A stretch of 19,072 nucleotides of DNA from an uncultured Clostridia bacterium. GTDB taxonomy: Bacteria > Bacillota > Clostridia > Christensenellales > UBA1242. Below, one piece after another: positions 13,315 to 19,049 of the stretch. The first letter of the stretch is position 1, and every line of letters begins with the position of its first letter. A model generated the notes under the pieces. It was not told the origin of the DNA and ran no database searches. It worked only from the letters and a program-made list of their open reading frames with translations. The DNA is taken from contig CAMEUD010000011.1 in assembly GCA_945937975.1 (NCBI GenBank), positions 1-19,072 on the forward strand, read 5' to 3'. The position numbers and the translations under genes are program-made.

Positions 13315-13926
13315 CTAAAATGGTAGATCATCTGTTGAAATTTCAACCACGTTTCCAGAGTTGCTGAATGTCTCATTTGAACTATTTTTGCTATTAATAT
13401 ATTCCTCGTAATCTACATATGAATTATCAAGTTTTTTAACTTTAGGAATTTTAACATTATCAACTTTGTCAATGCTTCTAAATTCTCTTAATTTGTTGTT
13501 AGTTTTTAATGTTCCATCTTGACTTTCATATTCTTCCATGCCAAATACTAAGCCTATCTTTTTGCCTTTTAATTGCTCCCAATCTTTATTCCAATCAAAT
13601 TTGCAATTATTAGAATTTTCATAAGCTGTAATAAATGCTTTAAGCATTTTAACTTGATTTTCTTCTTCTCCTAAAGAAATGAATTTAATTGCTGAATTGC
13701 TCCATCTTTTGTCAATCCTATTATCATTTTTATATTGTTCTTTAAAATATTCTGGTTGTTTATCATCTTTAGCAGTATCTACACTAACTTTTAAAGAAGT
13801 CTTGCCACTTTGTGGGCTAGTGTATTCTTCGGCTTTCATTATTATTCCTTTGTGACCACCTAAGCTAATAGGCACATAATCAAATTCATTTATTTCTATT
13901 TCATCATATAATTTTGGTTTTATCAT
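13315..13926 (-). CDS. Phage single-stranded DNA-binding protein
   Basis: 203 aa ending in STDDLPF. The acidic DDLPF tip is the protein-interaction tail of SSBs (E. coli ends DDDIPF). The first 150 residues show beta-rich segments (ISLGGHKGIIMKAEEY, KGKKIGLVFGMEEYE) and a disordered Ser/Asn linker precedes the tip, as in SSBs. It resembles the SSB-like proteins that accompany AAA-type recombinases in Firmicutes phages. The start shares one base with the previous stop (TAATG), so it is coupled to the nuclease-ATPase. It would coat single strands and recruit recombination or replication partners. Confidence 0.8.
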   Translation of the reverse strand: MIKPKLYDEIEINEFDYVPISLGGHKGIIMKAEEYTSPQSGKTSLKVSVDTAKDDKQPEYFKEQYKNDNRIDKRWSNSAIKFISLGEEENQVKMLKAFITAYENSNNCKFDWNKDWEQLKGKKIGLVFGMEEYESQDGTLKTNNKLREFRSIDKVDNVKIPKVKKLDNSYVDYEEYINSKNSSNETFSNSGNVVEISTDDLPF

Positions 13927-15356
13927 TATTTATCTTCCTCAACTTTCTTTTCTTCTTCTTTATCTAATTCATAATATTCTCTGATTTTTTCATCAACTAT
14001 TTTTAAATCATTTTCCATTTCATCATCTTCAAATAAACCAATAGGTGTTTTTACGCAATCTTGCCCATTTGTTTTTAATCTAAAAATATATTTGCCATTT
14101 TCAAACATACTTCTTATACACACTGTGAACATTCCTTGAATGTTTACTTTGTCATCAAGTAATTTTCCAATTGTTTTAGGTTTAACATTTCCTTCATCAT
14201 CTGTGTCTTCATGCATGATTAAATATACAGTTTTCCCACCCTTAACATTTTTTATTCCATTTATTAAATTGAAAAAGTTGTTTCCAATTTCATTATATTT
14301 ATCAAAACCCTTAACACTTGATTTTGCCATAAATTCATTTGTAATAAGATAATTTGCATCATCTATTACAATAACTTTTTTGCTTGTATGTTCTATTGCT
14401 TTTAAAATGGTTGCGTAATCATCAACTTTTGGTGCTTCTAAATTGCTCTTAAAAGGTAATGGTTTGCCTAAAACATTAGCAATTGCTAATTCATCTTTCT
14501 TGAAATTTCTAAGGCTTGCAGATTTACCTGAGCCACTTTTACCAATTAATAATACTGGTACACTATTCATATCTTTCACTCTCCTTAATTCTAACATTAA
14601 TTCTGCTTTTTCTTTTTTATAAGGTATTTGAATAACTTCGTAATTGTCTTTATTTTCGGTTAAATATACTATTTCAGTCCTTAATACTGGAATACCTAAC
14701 AACTCTTGCAATATGTATTTATAAATGCTTAATTGTATTTTATAATGCTCGTAAGAATTATCTAACGTGTCTTGAAATGGTATCATCATATATTTTTTAT
14801 AAACTTTCTTGTCTGGATTATCATAATAACCATCCATATATGAATTAGTTTTATAATCGACTATAACAACACCTTTATCAACTTTGTCATAAAATAAATG
14901 GTCGATAGCCGAACTGATATTTGCCCACTCAACACCAATTAGTAATTCATCTTTGATATGTATATATCGGTCTTTGTAATCATTATAATAATTGTTTGAG
15001 TGATGTTTTATTTTTTCAACTACTTCAAGATATTTTTTTGAATTATCAAAAGGTCTTAAATGCCACTCATTACCACTAAATAATGACTGAGTGTATTCGT
15101 GTATTGTTGTACCTTTTTCACAACTAAAATCACGTTTATAATGCCATTCATCAAGTATTTTACAAACTTCCTTGTTTTGCTTTTGTGCTACCGTTTCAGC
15201 AACACTTTGCTCATCAAATTTATTAGCATAAAGTCCAATAAATGTAGTAACACCAATTCCTACCTTTTTACCATTACAATAATAAGTATGCGTATCTTCA
15301 TCAAAAGTATATTTATCAAATACCTTTAATTTTTGCTTAACTTCTTCAAGCGTCAT
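13926..15356 (-). CDS. RecB-type nuclease fused to P-loop ATPase (Sak4/AAA_24-like recombinase)
   Basis: 476 aa from the ATG at 15356, which has AAAGGA nine bases upstream; a TTG further up is less likely. Residues 1-260 are a PD-(D/E)XK nuclease of the RecB/Cas4 type: His86 in GTTIHEY, Asp152 in SSAIDHL, DYK at 167-169, and Gln208 in the IQLSIYKY helix. Residues 263-476 are a P-loop ATPase: GKSGSGKS (272-279) and VIVIDDA (328-334), like phage Sak4/AAA_24 recombinases. A nuclease and a strand-annealing partner in one chain make a recombination unit in cis, followed directly by SSB. An internal Shine-Dalgarno and in-frame ATG at residue 263 fit a separate 214-aa ATPase, close to the size I expect for stand-alone relatives. 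The C-terminus is strongly acidic and Lys-rich. Confidence 0.82.
   Translation of the reverse strand: MTLEEVKQKLKVFDKYTFDEDTHTYYCNGKKVGIGVTTFIGLYANKFDEQSVAETVAQKQNKEVCKILDEWHYKRDFSCEKGTTIHEYTQSLFSGNEWHLRPFDNSKKYLEVVEKIKHHSNNYYNDYKDRYIHIKDELLIGVEWANISSAIDHLFYDKVDKGVVIVDYKTNSYMDGYYDNPDKKVYKKYMMIPFQDTLDNSYEHYKIQLSIYKYILQELLGIPVLRTEIVYLTENKDNYEVIQIPYKKEKAELMLELRRVKDMNSVPVLLIGKSGSGKSASLRNFKKDELAIANVLGKPLPFKSNLEAPKVDDYATILKAIEHTSKKVIVIDDANYLITNEFMAKSSVKGFDKYNEIGNNFFNLINGIKNVKGGKTVYLIMHEDTDDEGNVKPKTIGKLLDDKVNIQGMFTVCIRSMFENGKYIFRLKTNGQDCVKTPIGLFEDDEMENDLKIVDEKIREYYELDKEEEKKVEEDK
14568..14586 (-). promoter_or_regulatory. Internal ribosome binding site and start inside the nuclease-ATPase gene
   Basis: AAGGAG (14586-14581), ten bases, then ATG (14570-14568) in frame at residue 263, right at the domain border. 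A start here gives a 214-aa P-loop protein. Seen directly; use in cells is inferred. Confidence 0.6.
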
Positions 15357-15357
15357 T

Positions 15358-15474
15358 TTACTTATTCCTTTCAATTAAAAGCATTCTGATGTAAGCATTT
15401 AATGACAATCCTTTTTCTTTGGCTTCTTTTTCAAGCTGTTTTTTTAATTCATTATCAATTTTAATATGTATCAT
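15358..15474 (-). CDS. Ribbon-helix-helix (CopG-like) protein, 38 aa
   Basis: A strand (MIHIKIDN), then ELKKQLEKEAKEKGLSLNAY and IRMLLIERNK: the strand-helix-helix of CopG/Arc-type repressors, with the G-L-S-N turn typical of this group. AAGGAGGGAAA precedes the ATG at 15474. One base separates its stop from the ATG of the nuclease-ATPase, and its last codons (GAA AGG AAT) give that gene's ribosome binding site. It may autoregulate the recombination genes; that is inference. Confidence 0.75.
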   Translation of the reverse strand: MIHIKIDNELKKQLEKEAKEKGLSLNAYIRMLLIERNK

Positions 15475-15496
15475 TTTCCCTCCTTTGCATTTTTGA

Positions 15497-15691
15497 TTAA
15501 TTAACATTTTTTAATATTTCGCAATATTGATTTTTATATTCGATTAAATCTTTGTTTTCTTTTTTTAACCTATAAATTTTGGTATCTAACTCATCAATCT
15601 TATTAATTAATTCATTAACTGTTACCATATCTTTATTTGGGAAATAATCTTCAATTCCACTTCTTCTAATATCTACATAAATATCTTTCAT
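15497..15691 (-). CDS. Conserved small phage protein (64 aa)
   Basis: It begins MKDIYVDIRRSGIEDYFPNK, a sequence I recall as a recurrent small protein in Firmicutes phages, and continues as a coiled coil (about 27-60: INKIDELDTKIYRLKKENKD). A near-perfect AGGAGG lies upstream of the ATG at 15691, which overlaps the previous stop (ATGA). Function unknown; the coiled coil suggests dimerisation. Confidence 0.72.
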   Translation of the reverse strand: MKDIYVDIRRSGIEDYFPNKDMVTVNELINKIDELDTKIYRLKKENKDLIEYKNQYCEILKNVN

Positions 15692-15849
15692 TTTCCACCT
15701 CCTAATTCTTCTATTAATTTTAGTGTCTTTATCGTATAATCTAATAACTCATTATAAGTCAATTTAATGTATTTGCCTCTTGTTTTTAAATGATTTTCTA
15801 TTTTCAATTTAGTTAATATGTATATTGCTTCATCTTCTAATTTACCCAT
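15688..15849 (-). CDS. Small hypothetical phage protein (53 aa)
   Basis: MGKLEDEAIYILTKLKIENH, then a Lys-rich segment and a second helix (YNELLDYTIKTLKLIEEL). The ATG overlaps the stop of the preceding gene (ATGGGTAA); only a weak AAGG lies upstream, so coupling is likely. Its last codons (TTA GGA GGT GGA AAA) form the AGGAGG of the next gene. Function unknown. Confidence 0.6.
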   Translation of the reverse strand: MGKLEDEAIYILTKLKIENHLKTRGKYIKLTYNELLDYTIKTLKLIEELGGGK

Positions 15850-16099
15850 TGTTTATCAACCTTAAATTTTCTTCTCTTAATATTTCTCTTTGTCTTTGCA
15901 AAGTCTTAATATATTTGTTTTTTTCTTCAATTAACTTTAAATTTTTGTCATTATCTAATTGTTCTTTTAAATTATCTATTTCTTTTATAGATGATTCATA
16001 CTTCTTTTCTAAATTATTATATCTTTTTTGCCAATTAATGTTTTTAGTATTTTTTTCTATATATTTATTAAATTTATTTAAAATATTTTTAACTTTCAT
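15842..16099 (-). CDS. Coiled-coil phage protein (85 aa)
   Basis: I start it at the ATG at 16099 (MKVKNILNKF), because GGAGG lies five bases upstream; the longer frame from 16153 is only the overlap with the upstream membrane peptide gene. Most of the protein (about 20-80) is a continuous Lys/Glu/Leu-rich coiled coil (YNNLEKKYESSIKEIDNLKE and onwards). No other domain. It follows a 44-aa membrane peptide with an ATGA overlap, so the pair may form a membrane-anchored complex, which is speculation. Confidence 0.65.
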   Translation of the reverse strand: MKVKNILNKFNKYIEKNTKNINWQKRYNNLEKKYESSIKEIDNLKEQLDNDKNLKLIEEKNKYIKTLQRQREILREENLRLINNG

Positions 16100-16230
16100 A
16101 ATTGCCTCCATATTAATTCTAATATTATAAATATTCCTATTAAACCAAAACACACAACAACTATAAGTAAACTTGATATCTTTTCGTTTCCTTTCAACGC
16201 TATTTTCAATTCTCTAATAAATTTTATCAT
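16096..16230 (-). CDS. Small single-pass membrane protein (44 aa)
   Basis: A basic start (MIKFIRELKIALKGNEK), then a hydrophobic segment (about residues 20-37, LLIVVVCFGLIGIFIILE) and a short tail. Both ends overlap neighbours as ATGA, which is strong evidence for a real gene. GGAG lies nine bases before the ATG at 16230. Function unknown; it is one of three very short membrane peptides encoded by the phage. Confidence 0.65.
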   Translation of the reverse strand: MIKFIRELKIALKGNEKISSLLIVVVCFGLIGIFIILELIWRQL

Positions 16231-16493
16231 TTACCTAATCTCCTTTTTTGTTCTGCATTTACTCTATAATTGTTTTTTCTTCTTTCATTTCTATTAGGTA
16301 TATAAACAAAGTTGTCTAAGGTTTCTCCATATTTTTTTATTTGGTAATTTTCTATTCTTACTATTAATTCTGGTAAATATAAGAAATTTCCATGTGCTTT
16401 TTTAAAATTTTTTCTAAATTCATCACGACTTTTTAATGGCTTGTCTTTGTATAAGTTAAAATAAAACTCTAATTTGAATTCATTCATTCCCAT
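16227..16493 (-). CDS. Small basic hypothetical phage protein (88 aa)
   Basis: MGMNEFKLEFYFNLYKDKPL, central aromatic segment (GNFLYLPELIVRIENYQIKKY) and a strongly basic end (NRNERRKNNYRVNAEQKRRL). The basic tail could bind nucleic acid. GAGGAG, supplied by the last codons of the glucosaminidase-like gene, precedes the ATG at 16493; the end overlaps the membrane-peptide start as ATGA. Family not recognised. Confidence 0.65.
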   Translation of the reverse strand: MGMNEFKLEFYFNLYKDKPLKSRDEFRKNFKKAHGNFLYLPELIVRIENYQIKKYGETLDNFVYIPNRNERRKNNYRVNAEQKRRLGK

Positions 16494-16494
16494 A

Positions 16495-17121
16495 TTAATT
16501 CAACTCCTCATAATACCTTTTTACACCACTTACCCAAAACTTGTTTAATCCGTTGTCATTTACCCCAATAGGACAATATTTTGTTTGGATTAATTCAATC
16601 GTATCCAATCCCATATCTATATAATTAATTTTTAAATTTTTAACAAAAGCCTCTATACCCTCGTCCAATGTATTAAATGATTTTAATACTGATTTGCTTC
16701 CATTCCAATACATCATTCCACCAACATTATTTTTTTCCTTAAATGCTACTGATGTATAAGAACCTGTTTCGTGTTTACTTATTGCTATTGCTAATTTATA
16801 ATCTAATCCGTAATTATCAGCATATTTTTTGATTTTGCAAGATATTTCATCAAAACTACATTCATAATTCGTTGTTATTTCCGTTTTTTTTGACTCCTGT
16901 GCGTTGTTTTCTTCCTTTTGGTCTAATTGTACTAGAGCCACCGTTTCGGCTCTCTGTGTTGATTTAATTAAGTCTTGATATATAAATAAATATGAATACA
17001 ATATACCTAATATAAATCCTATGAATAAAATCTTGATTGTTTTTTTGATTTCTTCTTTCTTTTTATTTTTTTTGTAACCTTTTCTTGTCAACACTCCCCC
17101 TTTTTTAAATTCCTTTTTCAT
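16495..17121 (-). CDS. Membrane-anchored glucosaminidase/lysozyme-like protein
   Basis: 208 aa. A very basic cytoplasmic N-terminus (1-27) precedes one membrane segment (about 28-47, TIKILFIGFILGILYSYLFI), a polar linker, and a C-terminal lysozyme-like domain (about 88-208). AISKHETG (Glu118 as likely catalytic Glu), NNVGGMM (131-137), LDEGIEAFVKNLKINYI and GLDTIELIQTKYCPIG match the glucosaminidase (PF01832-like) pattern. The orientation places the enzyme outside the membrane. It lies in the early operon, separate from the holin-endolysin pair, so it may act on the wall during infection or exclusion rather than at lysis; that is inference. The start at 17121 has AGAGG upstream. Confidence 0.8.
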   Translation of the reverse strand: MKKEFKKGGVLTRKGYKKNKKKEEIKKTIKILFIGFILGILYSYLFIYQDLIKSTQRAETVALVQLDQKEENNAQESKKTEITTNYECSFDEISCKIKKYADNYGLDYKLAIAISKHETGSYTSVAFKEKNNVGGMMYWNGSKSVLKSFNTLDEGIEAFVKNLKINYIDMGLDTIELIQTKYCPIGVNDNGLNKFWVSGVKRYYEELN

Positions 17122-17136
17122 TTTTCCTCTCTTTCT

Positions 17137-17226
17137 TTATTGATAGACTGATAAAACTATCATTCCAAGTATTATCTCTAAATATAAAATTATTGCACCC
17201 TTATTCTTTTTGATAAATTTCTTCAT
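17137..17226 (-). CDS. Very small membrane peptide (29 aa)
   Basis: MKKFIKKNKGAIILYLEIIL, continuing to GMIVLSVYQ: a basic start and a single hydrophobic span. AAAGGAGG seven bases before the ATG at 17226 is the best ribosome binding site in the operon, and the start overlaps the previous stop (TAATG). It lies right before the glucosaminidase-like gene, so a joint role at the membrane is possible. Confidence 0.6.
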   Translation of the reverse strand: MKKFIKKNKGAIILYLEIILGMIVLSVYQ

Positions 17227-17378
17227 TATCTAGCCTCCTTTATAATTAATTCATTTACTGGGTAATATGTTTCATTACATCTCGATACGAATAATATTTT
17301 ATATCCATCCATAAATGGAATATAACCTTTTTCATTTATCAACTTTTCCACCTTTTTTATTTCTTTCTTTAAACTCAT
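17226..17378 (-). CDS. Small hypothetical phage protein (50 aa), first of the early operon
   Basis: MSLKKEIKKVEKLINEKGYI, then PFMDGYKILFVSRCNETYYP and VNELIIKEAR. The N-terminal helix is followed by a short strand region. The ATG at 17378 has AAGGA upstream and is about 25-30 bases after the expected transcript start of the 17408-17436 promoter. Its terminal codons (ATA AAG GAG GCT AGA TAA) supply the strong ribosome binding site of the 29-aa peptide. Function unknown. Confidence 0.62.
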   Translation of the reverse strand: MSLKKEIKKVEKLINEKGYIPFMDGYKILFVSRCNETYYPVNELIIKEAR

Positions 17379-17394
17379 TTTTAACATCCTTCCT

Positions 17395-17438
17395 TATTGA
17401 CAATATAAATATAACATCTTTTTTATACTTTGTCAATA
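17395..17438 (-). promoter_or_regulatory. Early promoter flanked by 9-bp inverted repeat
   Basis: TTGACA (17436-17431), a 17-nt spacer, TATATT (17413-17408) with TG (extended -10). TATTGACAA and TTGTCAATA (arms 17395-17403 and 17430-17438) form a perfect dyad around the promoter, overlapping the -35 box and lying just downstream of the start. Upstream, 17440-17470 holds A-tract repeats (TATAAAAAAA on the minus strand) that could act as an UP element. Confidence 0.82.
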
Positions 17439-17441
17439 CTT
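17426..17441 (-). repeat. 16-nt promoter block shared with 3257-3272
   Basis: Identical to 3257-3272; it contains the -35 element between two AAGTA direct repeats. The two promoters should share a regulator. Confidence 0.7.
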
Positions 17442-17472
17442 TTTTTATATTTTTTTTATATTTTTTTATATA

Positions 17473-17494
17473 ATAAAAAGAGGTTTTACCTCTT
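17473..17494 (-). terminator. Rho-independent terminator after the endolysin gene
   Basis: On the minus strand AAGAGGT (17494-17488), a short loop, ACCTCTT (17484-17478), followed by TTT and an A/T run. It sits three bases after the endolysin stop and insulates the lysis pair from the early promoter. Confidence 0.85.
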
Positions 17495-17496
17495 AA

Positions 17497-18351
17497 TTAT
17501 AAACTTAGCCATTTCTTTATTAAATCTATCAATGCCCTAAAAAATCTTTTTATAAAGTTTTCTGTTATTTCAGGTTCTTTTGGTGTTGGATTAGGTGTAA
17601 CCTCTTCTTTTTTAGGTTCTTCTTTAGGTGGTTCTTCCTTTGGATCTTCTTTAGGTTGCTCAACTTTAGGTGGCTCAACTTTTGGTTCTTCTTTGGCTAT
17701 AAATCTAACACAGCCATCTACTCTAGCAATCCATTTTCCCTTTTCTACCTCATACCATACATAATCTTTTCCTTTATATGTTGAAACTATATTATAAAAA
17801 CCAGGATTAATTGCTCCAATTATACTTGAATTTGTGTCATGACCAGTTCTGCATCTTAGAGTATCTTTACCACATATTACTTTTACTTGGTCTATTTTTT
17901 TGTTTTCATTTACTGCTTTTGGTAGAGATATTACTGTAAATAAATCTTTATTAAGATAGCTCGATGGATCTATTAAAACGCCATTTTTTCTTACCTCAAA
18001 ATGTAAGTGTCCGCCATATGAGTTACCTGAATTTCCCATGTAACCTATTATTTGTCCTTTTTTTACATATTGTCCATTTTTTACTTTTAATCCTCTCTCC
18101 ATATGTGCGTATAAAGTTTCATAACCATTTCCATGATTTATTTTAATGCAATTTCCGTAAGTATCATTGCCTCTTGTATTATGGTCGTTGTATCTACCAT
18201 CTTGATAGAAATTAACGGTACCGTCAGTATGAGCTATTATATAATCAAGTGTATATCCTTTACCTACTATATCATTGGCTTTATGTGAAGCCGAATATCC
18301 TTGCGTGGTTTCACAATATCCTCCCTTTAATACTCGACATTGTTTACTCAT
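17497..18351 (-). CDS. Endolysin: M23 metallopeptidase, SH3 domain, proline-rich linker, terminal amphipathic helix
   Basis: 284 aa. The LytM/M23 set is complete: His23 and Asp27 (HKAND), His83 (YAHM), His115 and His117 (GGHLHFE). The zinc enzyme cuts peptide cross-links in the wall. Residues about 155-215 look like an SH3 wall-binding domain (VICGKDTLRCRTGHDTNSS, then YVWYEVEKGKWI). A Pro/Glu/Lys-rich linker (220-263) leads to an amphipathic helix (264-284, NFIKRFFRALIDLIKKWLSL) that could touch membrane, which is uncommon for a soluble endolysin. There is no signal peptide. AAGGAGGGATAAAG precedes the ATG at 18351; the site is made by the last codons of the holin gene. Confidence 0.88.
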   Translation of the reverse strand: MSKQCRVLKGGYCETTQGYSASHKANDIVGKGYTLDYIIAHTDGTVNFYQDGRYNDHNTRGNDTYGNCIKINHGNGYETLYAHMERGLKVKNGQYVKKGQIIGYMGNSGNSYGGHLHFEVRKNGVLIDPSSYLNKDLFTVISLPKAVNENKKIDQVKVICGKDTLRCRTGHDTNSSIIGAINPGFYNIVSTYKGKDYVWYEVEKGKWIARVDGCVRFIAKEEPKVEPPKVEQPKEDPKEEPPKEEPKKEEVTPNPTPKEPEITENFIKRFFRALIDLIKKWLSL

Positions 18352-18353
18352 CT

Positions 18354-18608
18354 TTATCCCTCCTTATTTATCATTTTATTAATGTTGTTTATTACGTCAT
18401 ATGCTCCGCCAGCAAGCAAGCCACTTAGTGCTAGTGCAACTTTAAAGTCTTTCGTAATTACCCATTCAATTATTGCTACAGTTAAACCTATTAAAATGTT
18501 TTGGATTGGTATTAAATTGTTTGATATAAACTTTGACTTCTTTGCAAATATGCCTAATATCCATGTTAAGATAACTGTAACTACTGTTATAATTTGTGTT
18601 AGTTCCAT
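18354..18608 (-). CDS. Holin
   Basis: 84 aa. It has an N-terminal membrane span (about 5-22, QIITVVTVILTWILGIF), a basic turn (KKSKF), then a second and possibly a third hydrophobic stretch (about 33-51 and 56-70, with ALALSGLLAGGAYDVINN), and a charged tail. This matches the Firmicutes phage holin family (phage_holin_5_2-like). It would form the membrane lesion through which the endolysin reaches the wall. It sits two bases upstream of the endolysin gene and provides its ribosome binding site (AAG GAG GGA TAA). AAAAGGAG precedes the ATG at 18608. Confidence 0.85.
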   Translation of the reverse strand: MELTQIITVVTVILTWILGIFAKKSKFISNNLIPIQNILIGLTVAIIEWVITKDFKVALALSGLLAGGAYDVINNINKMINKEG

Positions 18609-18628
18609 AAACTCACTCTCCTTTTATA

Positions 18629-18677
18629 TATTATAGCATATAGAAACAAAAAACGCTATAGAAAATATGCTATAATA
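18629..18677. promoter_or_regulatory. Divergent extended -10 promoters in a 13-bp inverted repeat
   Basis: TATTATAGCATAT (18629-18641) and ATATGCTATAATA (18665-18677) are perfect inverted repeats. Each arm holds TGCTATAAT, an extended -10 box, facing outwards: the left arm towards the holin (minus), the right arm towards the transporter (plus). No good -35 hexamer is visible for either. The left start would leave only a very short leader before the holin ribosome binding site. Confidence 0.6.
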
Positions 18678-18704
18678 ATTTGAATTGCGCAAGGAGGAAG
18701 AGAG

Positions 18705-19049
18705 ATGAAACCAAAGAATGCAGTTATGTTGTTACTGACTTCTCTGATTTGGGGAACCGCATTTGTTGCACAAAGCGTAGGAATGGACTTTCTTGAACCA
18801 TTTACATTTAACGGAGTGCGAAGCTTTATTGGAGGAGTGACGCTTTTGCCGTGTATCTGGTTGTTGGAAAAGATGAATGGGAAGCCGGAAGTGGACGGAA
18901 CAAGAAAAGATCTGATTCAGGGAGGAATTGCCTGTGGTCTGCTTTTATTTGCAGCAAGCAGCCTCCAACAGATGGGGATTCAGTACACAACAGCAGGAAA
19001 GGCAGGATTTATTACCGCATTTTATATTGTGTTTGTTCCCACTTTCTAA
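18705..19049 (+). CDS. EamA/DMT-family transporter, N-terminal fragment
   Basis: 114 aa, MKPKNAVMLLLTSLIWGTAF onwards, ending ITAFYIVFVPTF and stop. Family members of about 290-300 aa have ten membrane helices in two EamA repeats; this covers most of the first repeat (helices at about 5-20, 35-52, 70-85 and 97-112). After VFVP the sequence leaves the expected pattern and hits TAA; the remaining 23 bases show no continuation I can recognise in another frame. It is the only plus-strand gene, and its G+C is clearly higher than the phage, so it is host chromosome or a joined foreign fragment. GGAGG lies upstream of the ATG. Either the gene is truncated or the contig is chimeric at both edges of this piece. 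Confidence 0.75.
   Translation: MKPKNAVMLLLTSLIWGTAFVAQSVGMDFLEPFTFNGVRSFIGGVTLLPCIWLLEKMNGKPEVDGTRKDLIQGGIACGLLLFAASSLQQMGIQYTTAGKAGFITAFYIVFVPTF

Noticed and set aside
13926..15356. Calling the nuclease domain Cas4 and proposing a CRISPR-linked system
   Set aside because: No Cas1, Cas2 or repeat array is present and the four-Cys cluster of Cas4 is not seen; phage recombination nuclease fits better.
16934..16953. GC-rich hairpin AGAGCC/GGCTCT inside the glucosaminidase-like gene as a terminator or attenuator
   Set aside because: Six base pairs with an eight-base loop, no T-run after it, and in mid-gene; most likely chance.
17401..17475. The TTTTTTTATA runs as an origin or tandem-repeat element
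   Set aside because: Short A/T homopolymer steps between a terminator and a promoter are explained by the terminator tail and an UP-like region.
468..18608. A reassigned genetic code (TGA as Trp) suggested by the very low G+C
   Set aside because: TGA ends the methyltransferase, ERCC4 and several small genes at exact overlaps with the next start, and Trp in conserved motifs is TGG.
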